Shown: positions 19,401 to 28,145 of the stretch, in pieces | Position numbering within the stretch: the first letter of the stretch is position 1 | How the letters are laid out: each line of letters begins with the position of its first letter | DNA from: Pontiellaceae bacterium B12227 | Lineage (GTDB): Bacteria; Verrucomicrobiota; Kiritimatiellia; Kiritimatiellales; Pontiellaceae | Assembly: GCA_029432775.1 (NCBI GenBank) | Contig: JAROAZ010000015.1 | Span: 62,001 to 126,000 of the forward strand | DNA: 64,000 nucleotides | Direction: 5' to 3' | The notes under the pieces: generated by a model | Told to the model about the DNA's origin: nothing | Seen by the model: only the letters and a program-made list of their open reading frames with translations | Database searches by the model: none | Program-made: the position numbers and the translations under genes

Positions 19401-22400
19401 ATGTTTAAAGAGATTCCCAGCAAAGTCAGTTTTCCAGAGATGGAAGAAGAGATCATCCAGCTCTGGAAGGAGCAGGATACCTTCCGGAAATCGTTGGAAA
19501 TTCGCGAAAATGATAAGGAATTTGTATTTTACGACGGTCCTCCGTTTGCTACCGGCCTGCCGCACTACGGCCATCTGCTCGCCGGCACCATCAAGGACAT
19601 CATCCCGCGCTATCAGGCGATGAGGGGACATTATGTCTCACGCCGCTTCGGTTGGGACTGCCACGGATTGCCGATCGAGGCCCTGGCGCAGGAGGCGCTC
19701 GGTCTGGCCGGAGCACCGGCCATTAAAGAGGCCGGGGTGGATGTTTTCAACGAGCAGTGCCGCTCCATGGTGACCAAATATGTGGAGGAGTGGGAAAAAA
19801 CCGTAACCCGCATGGGACGCTGGGTGGATTTTGAAAACGACTATAAAACCATGGACACCCCGTTCATGGAGACCATCTGGTGGGTCTTTTCCGAGCTTTG
19901 GAAGCAGGACCGCGTTTACAAAGCCCACCGCATCATGCCCTACAGCTGGAAGCTGAATACGCCGCTTTCCAACTTTGAAGCCGGCCGCAACTATCAGGAT
20001 GTGCAGGACCCGGCTATTACCGTTCGGGTCAAGCTGCTCGATTTTGAATTCGAAGATGCCGCGGCCCTGATCTGGACGACGACCCCGTGGACGCTGCCTT
20101 CAAATCTGGCCATCTGTGCCGGTCCCGACATCGACTATGTGGCCATTAAGGATAAAGAGACCCATCAGGTATTTGTGTTGGCTCAGGCGCGCCTTTCGGC
20201 CTACTACAAAAAGGAAGAGGAATACGAAATCCTCAAATCCTATAAGGGTTCAGAGTTGAAGGGGCTGAAATACGAGCCGATTTTCGATTTCTTTGCTGAT
20301 AACGAAAACTCGTTCCAGATTCTGAACGACGACTTTGTTTCCACGGAAGACGGAACCGGCATTGTGCACATGGCTCCGGCCTACGGGGAGGATGACTACC
20401 GTATCTGCCGCGAAATCGGCATCCCGCTGGTCGATCCGCTCGACGACGACTGTGTCTTCACAGCCAAGGTGCCGGATTATGAAGGGCAATTCTGTAAAGA
20501 TGCGGATAAAGCCATCATTAAAGCACTCAAGCATGGCGGTAAATTGATCCACCAGAGTACGATACAGCATAGCTATCCGTTCTGCGAACGCACCGATACC
20601 CCGCTGATCTACCGGGCGATTGATGCCTGGTATGTCCGCGTGGAAGACCTGCGCGAGCGCATGCTTAAGAACAACGAAAGCGTGCACTGGACGCCCGACT
20701 ATGTCGGCGAAAAGCGCTTTGCCAACTGGCTGGCCGATGCCAAGGACTGGAATATCAGCCGCAACCGTTTCTGGGGCTCCTGTATCCCGGTCTGGGTGAA
20801 TGTGGAAGACAAGTCCGACATGATCTGCATCGATTCCATCGAAAAACTGGAAGAACTGTCCGGTCAGAAGGTCACGGATCTGCATAAACATTATGTGGAC
20901 GAAATCCTGATCGAACAGGATGGAAAGACCTACAAACGCACGCCGGAAGTGCTCGACTGCTGGTTCGAGTCCGGTTCCATGCCGTATGCGCAGAATCACT
21001 ATCCGTTTGAAAACAAAGAGCACTTCGAGGCCAACTTCCCGGCGGACTTTATTGCCGAGGGGCTGGATCAGACCCGCGGCTGGTTCTACACCCTGATGGT
21101 GCTTTCCACGGCGCTGCACGATAAACCGGCCTTTAAAAATGTGGTCGTGAACGGAATGGTGCTGGCCGAAGACGGACTGAAAATGTCCAAACGTCTGAAA
21201 AACTATCCGGATCCGACGCTTGTCATCAATAAATACGGGGCCGATGCGCTGCGCCTTTACATGATCTATTCTCCGGTCGTCCGCGCGGAATCGCTGCGCC
21301 TTTCCGAGGATGGGGTGAAAAACTCGCTCCGCCACCTGATCCTGCCGTGGTGGAACGCCTACAGCTTCTTTATCACCTACGCCAATATCGATGGCTGGAC
21401 GCCGGAGCAGTCGGTTCCGGAGCGCGACAATCTGATGGATCGCTGGATTCAGAGTTCGCTGGCCCGTCTCGAACAGCAGGTGACCGATGCAATGGACCGT
21501 TACGACCTGCAGGCGTCCGTTCGCCCGTTTGTGGCCTTTATTGAGGACCTGACCAACTGGTATATCCGCCGCTCGCGTCGCCGTTTCTGGAAAACAGAGG
21601 ACGACAACGACAAAGTGCAGGCCTATTCCACGCTCTACGACGTGTTGCTCGGCCTCTGCAAAATTGCCGCGCCGTTTACGCCGTTTATCTCGGAAACCAT
21701 CTATCAGAACCTGAAAACCGACGTGATGCCGGATTCCGTTCATCTGAACGATTTCCCCACCGCCGCCGATGCCAAGCGCGACGAGGTGCTGGAAGGCCAG
21801 ATGGCTGTGGTGATGAGTGCGGTTGAGCAGGGGCGTACCCTGAGGGCGGAATACAAACTCAAAAACCGCCAGCCGCTTGCGAAGATGCATGTGGTGTGCG
21901 ACGACGAAAAATTGCTGGGCAATATCCAGGTATTGGAAAGTCTCATTTCCGACGAGCTGAATGTGCGCGCCGTGGAATTCGGTACGGATTCTTCCGAACT
22001 GGCCACCATTCAGGCCAAACCCAACTTTAAGCAGCTCGGACCGAAACTCGGCCCGCTGATGAAAAAGGCCGTTCCGCTGATCAACAGCCTGACCGATGAA
22101 CAGATTGCGGCTATTTCCGCCGGGGAGACCGTTCCGGTTGAACTGGAAGGAAAGAGCGTTGAGCTGACCTCTGCCGATATTGAAATCGTGCGGAATCCGA
22201 AAGAAGGCATGGCGGTCAGCGCCGAAGGGGCGCTGGTGGTCGGACTTGATACGCAGCTGAATGATGACCTGATTGCTGAAGGGTTGGCCCGCGAATTTGT
22301 CAATAAGGTACAGAACCTGCGTAAAGAAATGGATCTGGAGATTACGCAGCGCATAAGCATTGGATTCAGCTCCGATGAAGAGATCGAAACCGCTGTTTCC

Positions 22401-22532
22401 AATCATCAGAACTATATCGAAGGGGAAACGCTTGCTGTTGCCTGTGAAAAGGCGGCGGTTGATGTGGAAAATTGTACGGAATTAGATTTGAACGGACACT
22501 CCTGTTCAGTGTCTATCACTGCCGCTGACTAA
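19401..22532 (+). CDS. ileS: Isoleucyl-tRNA synthetase, long eukaryote-like type
   Basis: Charges tRNA-Ile and edits mischarged Val. 1043 residues, the length of the IleRS2 (eukaryote-like) class rather than the roughly 930-residue common bacterial form. The class I signature HYGH (PHYGHLLAGTIKD) lies near residue 53, KMSKR near 594, with the CP1 editing domain between; the C-terminal anticodon region has the long extension of this class. The ATG at 19401 follows AAAGG; the frame is open further upstream without support. IleRS2 enzymes are generally mupirocin-tolerant. It heads a gene set of the same direction: dksA-like, lspA, miaA, hflX. Weak palindrome variants lie at 21924 and 22397. Confidence 0.95.
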   Translation: MFKEIPSKVSFPEMEEEIIQLWKEQDTFRKSLEIRENDKEFVFYDGPPFATGLPHYGHLLAGTIKDIIPRYQAMRGHYVSRRFGWDCHGLPIEALAQEALGLAGAPAIKEAGVDVFNEQCRSMVTKYVEEWEKTVTRMGRWVDFENDYKTMDTPFMETIWWVFSELWKQDRVYKAHRIMPYSWKLNTPLSNFEAGRNYQDVQDPAITVRVKLLDFEFEDAAALIWTTTPWTLPSNLAICAGPDIDYVAIKDKETHQVFVLAQARLSAYYKKEEEYEILKSYKGSELKGLKYEPIFDFFADNENSFQILNDDFVSTEDGTGIVHMAPAYGEDDYRICREIGIPLVDPLDDDCVFTAKVPDYEGQFCKDADKAIIKALKHGGKLIHQSTIQHSYPFCERTDTPLIYRAIDAWYVRVEDLRERMLKNNESVHWTPDYVGEKRFANWLADAKDWNISRNRFWGSCIPVWVNVEDKSDMICIDSIEKLEELSGQKVTDLHKHYVDEILIEQDGKTYKRTPEVLDCWFESGSMPYAQNHYPFENKEHFEANFPADFIAEGLDQTRGWFYTLMVLSTALHDKPAFKNVVVNGMVLAEDGLKMSKRLKNYPDPTLVINKYGADALRLYMIYSPVVRAESLRLSEDGVKNSLRHLILPWWNAYSFFITYANIDGWTPEQSVPERDNLMDRWIQSSLARLEQQVTDAMDRYDLQASVRPFVAFIEDLTNWYIRRSRRRFWKTEDDNDKVQAYSTLYDVLLGLCKIAAPFTPFISETIYQNLKTDVMPDSVHLNDFPTAADAKRDEVLEGQMAVVMSAVEQGRTLRAEYKLKNRQPLAKMHVVCDDEKLLGNIQVLESLISDELNVRAVEFGTDSSELATIQAKPNFKQLGPKLGPLMKKAVPLINSLTDEQIAAISAGETVPVELEGKSVELTSADIEIVRNPKEGMAVSAEGALVVGLDTQLNDDLIAEGLAREFVNKVQNLRKEMDLEITQRISIGFSSDEEIETAVSNHQNYIEGETLAVACEKAAVDVENCTELDLNGHSCSVSITAAD

Positions 22533-22630
22533 TAGGCGTATATGCTGATTGACACTGCTTAGGGCAGATGATAAATACCCAACCCTTTATTCGGGTTTGG
22601 AACGAAATTTTGATTGGAGAACTCTCGGAA

Positions 22631-23155
22631 ATGGCTACGAAAAAGACAGCTAAAAAGGCGCCAGCAAAAAAGGCTGCGACCAAGAAAACCGCTAAGAAAG
22701 AGGTCGCCCCTGTTGCGATGTCCAGCGGTGGACCGCTCACAGGTAAAGTGGGTAGAAACAAGCATTTTACTGCAAAGCAGCTTAAAGAGCAGCTGAAGCG
22801 CCTGTTGATTCTGCGTGAGCGTGTGAGTGGAGAAATTCTTTCCATTAACCGCGACTCCCTGAGTTCTAACGACCGCGATCCATCGTTGTCGGATCAGGGC
22901 ACCGACACGTTCGACCGCGAGTTCGCTCTCAATCAGCTTTCCAATGAGCAGGATGTGCTCTTTGAAATCGACGAAGCCATTCGCCGCATTGAAAAGGGTG
23001 CATACGGCATTTGCGAAATGACCGAAGAGCCGATCAATATCGAGCGTCTCGAAGCACTTCCTTATGTTCGCTACTCCATCAAGGCACAGTCGGAAATCGA
23101 AAAAGGGCAGGCTCACACCTATCGTCCGTTCGGTTCCACCATGCAAAGCGAGTAA
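22631..23155 (+). CDS. DksA/TraR-family protein with Lys/Ala-rich histone-H1-like tail
   Basis: 174 residues. The first 30 (ATKKTAKKAPAKKAATKKTAKKE region) are a basic Lys/Ala repeat like the tails of bacterial H1-like proteins. Residues about 50-130 form the DksA-type helical hairpin (TAKQLKEQLKRLLILRERVSGEI). The C-terminal part follows the family text GAYGICEMTEEPINIERLEALPYVRYSI, but only one of the four zinc-ligand cysteines remains, so the zinc finger is degenerate. The ATG at 22631 has GGAG 11 nt upstream. Its position between ileS and lspA matches that of the DksA-like ylyA gene of Bacillus. It may act on RNA polymerase with DNA contact by the tail; this is inference. Confidence 0.85.
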   Translation: MATKKTAKKAPAKKAATKKTAKKEVAPVAMSSGGPLTGKVGRNKHFTAKQLKEQLKRLLILRERVSGEILSINRDSLSSNDRDPSLSDQGTDTFDREFALNQLSNEQDVLFEIDEAIRRIEKGAYGICEMTEEPINIERLEALPYVRYSIKAQSEIEKGQAHTYRPFGSTMQSE

Positions 23156-23175
23156 GCTCGCCCCGAAAGGTCCGA

Positions 23176-23655
23176 ATGCTGGTTCTACTGATTGGTTTGG
23201 CTATTCTGTTTCTGGATCAGCTGACCAAACAGGCGGTTCGGGATAACCTGAACTATTCCGATTCCGTGCCGGTCATTGATGGTTTTTTCAACCTCGTTTA
23301 TGTCCGGAACGATGGTGCCGCCTGGAACATTCTGAGCGGTCACGGCATTGTACTCATTCTCATCTCTGCCGGTGTGCTGGTCGCACTCTATATTTTCCGC
23401 GATAAGATCATCGAAGGAAAAAAGCTCAACGAAGTCCTCATGGGCCTGCTGATCGGCGGCATTGCCGGAAACCTGATCGACCGGATCCGTTTCGGTTGGG
23501 TCACCGACTTCCTCGATTTCGAATTCGGTTCCTATCACTATCCTTCGTTTAATGTTGCCGACTCGGCCATCTGCATCGTCTTTGCCATCTATCTGATCTC
23601 CAGCATGTGGTCTGAACTGCAGAAGAAAAAAAAGCCGGAGTTGGAACAGGAATGA
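23176..23655 (+). CDS. lspA: Lipoprotein signal peptidase II
   Basis: Inner-membrane aspartyl protease that removes signal peptides from diacylglyceryl-prolipoproteins. 159 residues, four hydrophobic helices. The family text is clear: FLDQLTK near the N-terminus, VRNDGAAWNIL, and the catalytic Asp motifs GNLIDRIRFGWVTDFLDF and FNVADSAI. The ATG at 23176 has GAAAGG 5 nt upstream. Its stop codon overlaps the miaA start (ATGA). The lipoprotein at 53381 in this window would be a substrate. Confidence 0.93.
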   Translation: MLVLLIGLAILFLDQLTKQAVRDNLNYSDSVPVIDGFFNLVYVRNDGAAWNILSGHGIVLILISAGVLVALYIFRDKIIEGKKLNEVLMGLLIGGIAGNLIDRIRFGWVTDFLDFEFGSYHYPSFNVADSAICIVFAIYLISSMWSELQKKKKPELEQE

Positions 23656-24566
23656 CCGCATCGGCCAATTTCCTGGTCGGCACCACGGCTTCCGGCAAAA
23701 GCGGCATCGCGCAATACATCGCCGAGCGCGAAGGACAGTTGATTGTCTCCGCCGACTCCATGAACCTCTACCGGGGCATGGACATCGGAACGGCCAAGCC
23801 GACTGCCAACGAGCGGAAAACCGCCGACTACGCCGGCTTCGATCTCGCCGAGCCCACCGAGAAATTCAATGTTGCCGCCTATCTCGATGCCGTGCGCCCT
23901 TCCTTTGAATCCGGGCGCGAAATCATCGTCGCCGGCGGCACCGGCCTCTATGTCAAATGCCTCACCGAAGGTTTCGATGTCGTTTCCCCCGAAAATTCCA
24001 ACCTGCGGAAGGAACTCGAAGCTCTCGATTTCCAGACCCTGGAAAAACGCGCCCAAACCGAAGCAACCGAGCTGTTTGAAAAGCTGACGATTGACGATCA
24101 GAAAAATCCCCGCCGTCTCGTCCGCATTCTCGAGCGTACCGCAGGCGTCCCGCCTGCCCCGCAGCACAGCTCCTGGAACTCCCGGCCCAAACCCAAACTC
24201 ATCGGTCTGCACGTTGAGCGCGAGGTGCTGCTGCAGCGCATTGAAAAGCGCGTGGAGCAAATGTATGCCGACGGCCTGCTCGCCGAAGCCGAACAGCTTT
24301 TGAAACTCGACCTGTCCCAAACCGCCATGCAGGCGATTGGCTATGCCGAGGCTTTTGCCGCCATCAAAGGCGAAATGACGTTGGAACAGGCGAAAGAAAA
24401 AACCATCATCCGCACCCGCCAGCTCGCCAAGCGCCAGATGACCTGGTTCCGGAATCAACTCAATGTGGAATGGATCGATACCGCAAAGTTCCAAACCCTG
24501 GAAAATCTCGCCGAAGCCGTTTCCAATGCCTGGAAAACAATCGGCCCCACACCGATCGTATTTTAA
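23652..24566 (+). CDS. miaA: tRNA dimethylallyltransferase
   Basis: Adds dimethylallyl to A37 of tRNAs reading UNN codons. 304 residues. P-loop GTTASGKSG (residues 8-16), SADSMNLYRGMDIGTAKP and GGTGLYVKCLTEG are intact. The start overlaps the lspA stop by 4 nt. In the segment following RILERT, where the family normally reads TGKP, the protein has AGVPPAPQHSSWNSRPKP, encoded by a GC-rich palindrome-like stretch (GCAGGCGTCCCGCCTGC, 24142-24158). Three palindrome copies lie inside at 24030, 24489 and 24521, read as FQTLE, FQTLE and SNAWK. Confidence 0.93.
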   Translation: MTASANFLVGTTASGKSGIAQYIAEREGQLIVSADSMNLYRGMDIGTAKPTANERKTADYAGFDLAEPTEKFNVAAYLDAVRPSFESGREIIVAGGTGLYVKCLTEGFDVVSPENSNLRKELEALDFQTLEKRAQTEATELFEKLTIDDQKNPRRLVRILERTAGVPPAPQHSSWNSRPKPKLIGLHVEREVLLQRIEKRVEQMYADGLLAEAEQLLKLDLSQTAMQAIGYAEAFAAIKGEMTLEQAKEKTIIRTRQLAKRQMTWFRNQLNVEWIDTAKFQTLENLAEAVSNAWKTIGPTPIVF

Positions 24567-24573
24567 ACCATCA

Positions 24574-24625
24574 ATTTGCACTAATCTTCACTAATTAGTG
24601 CCAATTAGTGGGGATTAGTGGTTTA
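24574..24625. repeat. Short ATTAGTG repeat cluster between miaA and hflX
   Basis: Five closely spaced ATTAGTG or CACTAAT words occur within about 45 bp, including the perfect palindrome CACTAATTAGTG. It could form a small hairpin between the two genes. It resembles simple intergenic word repeats rather than a terminator, as there is no T-run. Confidence 0.55.
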
Positions 24626-24635
24626 TAAGTCAGCT

Positions 24636-25913
24636 ATGTCCGAATTATATCAAATGCAGAACGACGATGCCGAAACCGTACTCCTTATTGGAGTCGTTCT
24701 TCGAAACGAAGAAGAATGGAAGGTCAAGGATACGATGGACGAGCTGGCCCAGCTCGCCGAAAGCGCGGGGGCCGTGGTGGCCGGCCGCTTCATGGTGCGC
24801 CAGCAGAAAATCAAAGCCGGGCACTACATCGGAACCGGCAAGGCCGAAGAGATCTCCGATTGGATCAAAGAAAACCGCGTGTCGCTGGTGGTTTTTGACG
24901 ACGATCTGACTCCGGCGCAGGGCCGCAACCTGCAAAACGTTTTTGAAACCCGAGTCCTCGACCGCACGCAGCTGATTCTCGATATTTTCGCCCAGCGCGC
25001 CCAGACCAAAGAAGGCTGTCTGCAGGTTGAGCTGGCTCAGCACCAATATCTGCTGCCGCGGCTGCGCAACATGTGGACGCACTTGGAACGTCAGAAGGGG
25101 GGAATCGGTTTGAAGGGGCCGGGCGAAACGCAGCTCGAAATGGACCGCCGCCGTCTGCAGGAACTGGTCCGCACGCTCAAGCGCGACCTCGCCCTGGTGC
25201 GCACCCGCCGCACCGAACAGCGCCGCGGCCGTCGCCGGCATGGCTGGGCGCTCGTTTCCATTGTGGGCTATACCAATGCCGGTAAATCAACGCTTTTGAA
25301 CCGCTTGTCCGGTGCTGAAATCTATGTCGAGGACCAACTCTTTGCCACCCTCGATCCCACCACGCGCCAGGTGGAACTGCCGAATCATGAACCCACGCTC
25401 ATGACAGATACGGTGGGCTTCATCCAAAAGCTGCCGCATCATCTGGTCGATTCCTTTAAAGCCACGCTCGAAGAGGTGGTTGAAGCCGATCTGCTCGTAC
25501 ACGTCATCGATGCCTCGCACCCGCAGGTCGAAACTCAAATCGAAGCGGTGCACAAAGTGCTCGATGAAATCGGCGGACTCGACAAACCCATGCTCTACGT
25601 CTTTAACAAGATCGATGAGGAGCGCGGACGGAATGCCGCCAAACGGCTGCGGCGCCAGTACCCGAAGTCGGTCGCTGTTTCGGCCAAAGACGGCGAAAAT
25701 TTCGACATCCTGTTTGAAGATCTGGCCGACTGCCTGAAAGGCCGGAAAGTGGAAATGAAGCTCTCCGTTCCGCTCAGCGAAGGCAAGTTGCTTGCCACCC
25801 TCCAGAAAAACGCCTCCATCCTGGAAGAGGAATATGAAGGCGCTAACGCCGACCTGCTCGTCCGCGTTTCCCCCCGCGTCGCCGCGCAGTGCGAACCTTT
25901 CCTGGTGGAGTAA
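24636..25913 (+). CDS. hflX: Ribosome-associated GTPase HflX
   Basis: Ribosome-binding GTPase that splits stalled ribosomes. 425 residues. The HflX N-terminal domain includes AGHYIGTGKAEEI and DDDLTPAQGRNLQ; a Gly-rich linker KGPGETQLEMDRR precedes the G domain with G1 GYTNAGKS (about residues 211-218), G3 DTVGF and G4 NKID. The ATG at 24636 is preferred over a GTG six codons earlier; no strong Shine-Dalgarno is visible for either. It ends the ileS-dksA-lspA-miaA-hflX series and is followed by a weak terminator. The miaA-hflX neighbourhood is also common in Proteobacteria, where hfq usually intervenes; no hfq is present here. Confidence 0.94.
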   Translation: MSELYQMQNDDAETVLLIGVVLRNEEEWKVKDTMDELAQLAESAGAVVAGRFMVRQQKIKAGHYIGTGKAEEISDWIKENRVSLVVFDDDLTPAQGRNLQNVFETRVLDRTQLILDIFAQRAQTKEGCLQVELAQHQYLLPRLRNMWTHLERQKGGIGLKGPGETQLEMDRRRLQELVRTLKRDLALVRTRRTEQRRGRRRHGWALVSIVGYTNAGKSTLLNRLSGAEIYVEDQLFATLDPTTRQVELPNHEPTLMTDTVGFIQKLPHHLVDSFKATLEEVVEADLLVHVIDASHPQVETQIEAVHKVLDEIGGLDKPMLYVFNKIDEERGRNAAKRLRRQYPKSVAVSAKDGENFDILFEDLADCLKGRKVEMKLSVPLSEGKLLATLQKNASILEEEYEGANADLLVRVSPRVAAQCEPFLVE

Positions 25914-25956
25914 AGCCCCCGGTCAGCCGGTTCATTTATGCGCCGGGGTCTTTCTT
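25914..25956 (+). terminator. Probable terminator after hflX
   Basis: CCCCGG and CCGGGG arms enclose a 21-nt loop and are followed by a T-rich tail (TCTTTCTTT). The long loop makes it moderate. Confidence 0.45.
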
Positions 25957-25979
25957 TGAAACATCTTCATCCGCACCCA

Positions 25980-26007
25980 TTGCATCGCTATAAAATGCTG
26001 ATATACT
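25980..26007 (+). promoter_or_regulatory. Probable promoter of the double-cubane protein operon
   Basis: TTGCAT (25980-25985) and TATACT (26002-26007) with a 16-bp spacer, 38 bp before the start codon at 26045, which has AGGGGG 8 nt upstream. Confidence 0.5.
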
Positions 26008-26044
26008 GTATCCCTTTTAAATAATTTATTCATAGGGGGATCAA

Positions 26045-27322
26045 ATGGCTGATTATAGAGCAATGTGGAAAGACCTGGGAATGAATCTGGAAGCGCACGA
26101 TATGTTGCTGGATTTTCTCGGAAAATATTATGCGGATACATTCCTAACGCAGAACGAGCGCCCGGAAGGGATGGACTATTTTAATTTTGTGATGAGCGAG
26201 GTGCATGGGCTTCGCATCAAAGAACTGATGGACCAGAAGGCCGTGGGCCGGAAAGTGATTGGAGCCTATTGCGTGTTTGTGCCCGAGGAGCTGGTTCTGG
26301 CGGTTGATGCAACGCTGGTGGGCTTGTGCGCGGGGGCGGACTATGCGCTCGACCAGGTTGAGCAGTATTTGCCGCGCAATACCTGCGCGCTGATTAAGTC
26401 GGCATTCGGGTTTAAGCTGGGCGGGGTTTGCCCTTATCTCGAGGCGACGGATCTGGTGGTGGGCGAGAATACGTGCGATGGCAAGAAGAAGGCTTTTGAA
26501 TCGCTCGGCGGCCTGATCGATAATCTCTATGTGATGGACCTCCCACAAGTGAAATCTGAGCAGGGCCGCGCACTGCTCAAGGCCGAATACATCCGCTTTA
26601 AAGAGCAGATCGAAGAGCTTACCGGCGTAACGATCACGGCGGAAAAACTCAAGGAATCGATTGCGGTTGTAAATGCCAAGCGCGGTGCGCTGCATCGGCT
26701 GGCAAAACTGCGCGGTGCCGACCCGGCCCCGATTTCCGGACTGGACGCGCTGCTGGCGAACCAGATTGCGTTCTTCGATGATCCTGTCCGCTTTACGGCT
26801 TCTGTGAACACCATTTGTGATGAGCTCGAAAAACGCGTGGCCGATAAGGTGGGCGTGTTCCCGCAAGGCACTCCCCGCATCCTCATTTCCGGTTGCCCGA
26901 TGGCGGTGCCGAACTGGAAACTTCCGGCCATCATCGAATCGTGCGGCGGCGTCATTGTGGGCGAGGAGTCCTGCATCGGTGAGCGCGGCTGCCGCAATCT
27001 GGTTTCCACCGCCGCCGAGTCCGTTGATGAACTGATCGATGGAATTGTCGACCGTTACTTCAAGGTGGATTGCGCGGTCTTTACACCCAACCGCGAGCGC
27101 GTTGAGCATATCGAAGAAATGTTCCAGGGCTCGAATGCCGACGGCGTCATTCATTACGGCCTGCAGTTCTGTCAGCCCTATCTGATGGAAGCAATGGATG
27201 TGGAGAAAAAGCTGGAGGATAGTGATATTCCGGTGCTGCGCGTTGAAACCGATTATGGGCAGGAAGATGTCGGGCAGCTCAAAACGCGTGTTGAAGCTTT
27301 TGTTGAGCAGTTGCGGCCCTGA
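26045..27322 (+). CDS. 2-hydroxyacyl-CoA dehydratase D-family protein (double-cubane cluster protein type)
   Basis: 425-residue iron-sulfur reductase subunit of the HgdB/BcrC/FldB fold. Candidate cluster cysteines: 144 (GENTCDGKKK), 284 (ISGCPMAVPNWK), 310 and 316 (EESCIGERGC) and 376 (LQFCQPY). There is a single catalytic-type subunit, with no HgdA-like partner, followed by its activator. This two-gene arrangement is that of the double-cubane cluster proteins (DCCP and DCCP reductase), which use ATP-driven electrons for low-potential reductions of small molecules; the physiological substrate is unknown. The stop overlaps the next start (TGATG). Conventional hydroxyacyl-CoA dehydration is the alternative. 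Confidence 0.8.
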   Translation: MADYRAMWKDLGMNLEAHDMLLDFLGKYYADTFLTQNERPEGMDYFNFVMSEVHGLRIKELMDQKAVGRKVIGAYCVFVPEELVLAVDATLVGLCAGADYALDQVEQYLPRNTCALIKSAFGFKLGGVCPYLEATDLVVGENTCDGKKKAFESLGGLIDNLYVMDLPQVKSEQGRALLKAEYIRFKEQIEELTGVTITAEKLKESIAVVNAKRGALHRLAKLRGADPAPISGLDALLANQIAFFDDPVRFTASVNTICDELEKRVADKVGVFPQGTPRILISGCPMAVPNWKLPAIIESCGGVIVGEESCIGERGCRNLVSTAAESVDELIDGIVDRYFKVDCAVFTPNRERVEHIEEMFQGSNADGVIHYGLQFCQPYLMEAMDVEKKLEDSDIPVLRVETDYGQEDVGQLKTRVEAFVEQLRP

Positions 27323-28068
27323 TGCGTTTTGCCGGCATAGATATTGGTTCGAGAAGTATCGAGCTGGTGGTGATCGAGGACGGCGAACCGGTCGAGGTGC
27401 GTGAGACCCCGACCGGACACGACCCGATGGTGGGCGCGCGGGAGCTGCTCGATGGAGTCTCCTTTGAGCGTATTATGGCCACGGGCTATGGCCGCGATCT
27501 GTTTGAAATCGAGTTTGATGCCGCCGATACCGTTACCGAGATCAAGGCCTACGCCCGCGGGGCCGTGGCGCTCCATCCGGCAACGAACGTGATTCTGGAT
27601 ATTGGCGGGCAGGACACCAAGGTGATTGCGCTAACCGATAAAGGCCGCGTTAAAAAGTTCGAGATGAATGACCGCTGTGCCGCAGGGACCGGAAAGTTCC
27701 TGGAAATGATGGGGCGCGCTCTGGGCTACGAACTTCAGGAATTCGGAGAACAGGCCTTGCGGGGCAGCAACGAAATCGTGATCAACAGCATGTGCGCTGT
27801 TTTTGCCGAGTCCGAGGTTACTTCTCTGATCGCCAAAGGGATCGACCGGCGCGACATCGCGCTCGGGCTTCATCTTTCGGTTGTGAAGCGCGCGCTTTCA
27901 ATGATTAACCGCATTGCTGCATCCGGTGCGCTGCTGTTTGCCGGAGGCGTTGCGCACAATCGTTGCGTGCGGCACCTTTTGGGCGAGCATCTGCAGGTGC
28001 CGGTTCATGTTCCCGATCAACCGCAGCACGTCGGAGCCTACGGCGCCGCCTTGCTGGCCGGCGAATAA
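27322..28068 (+). CDS. ATP-dependent activator/reductase (HgdC/BadF-type ATPase)
   Basis: 248-residue ASKHA-fold ATPase that injects electrons into the preceding protein at the cost of ATP. The fold is shown by GIDIGSRSIELVV at the start, DIGGQDTKV and the C-terminal FAGGVAHN. Cys119 (NDRCAAGTGKF) and Cys158 (NSMCAVFAESE) are the two conserved ligands that hold one [4Fe-4S] cluster across the homodimer. Its ATG overlaps the upstream stop by one base, so the pair is translationally coupled. The length matches single-subunit activators. Confidence 0.88.
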   Translation: MRFAGIDIGSRSIELVVIEDGEPVEVRETPTGHDPMVGARELLDGVSFERIMATGYGRDLFEIEFDAADTVTEIKAYARGAVALHPATNVILDIGGQDTKVIALTDKGRVKKFEMNDRCAAGTGKFLEMMGRALGYELQEFGEQALRGSNEIVINSMCAVFAESEVTSLIAKGIDRRDIALGLHLSVVKRALSMINRIAASGALLFAGGVAHNRCVRHLLGEHLQVPVHVPDQPQHVGAYGAALLAGE

Positions 28069-28093
28069 TAAATCTGTAAGGGGAATGTGAAGA

Positions 28094-28145
28094 AGCCGGC
28101 ACATAGTGCCGGCTGTACTGGGTACAGCCGCCGCTGCGCGGTGGT
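28094..28145. repeat. Double-hairpin intergenic repeat, copy B
   Basis: GCCGGCACATAGTGCCGGC hairpin (28095-28113) followed by GTACAGCCGCCGCTGCGCGGTGGT. Same two words as the copies at 2681 and 34577. It fills the gap between convergent genes. Confidence 0.65.

Noticed and set aside
24142..24158. An insertion sequence disrupting miaA
   Set aside because: The reading frame and all MiaA motifs are intact and no transposase or terminal repeats are present.
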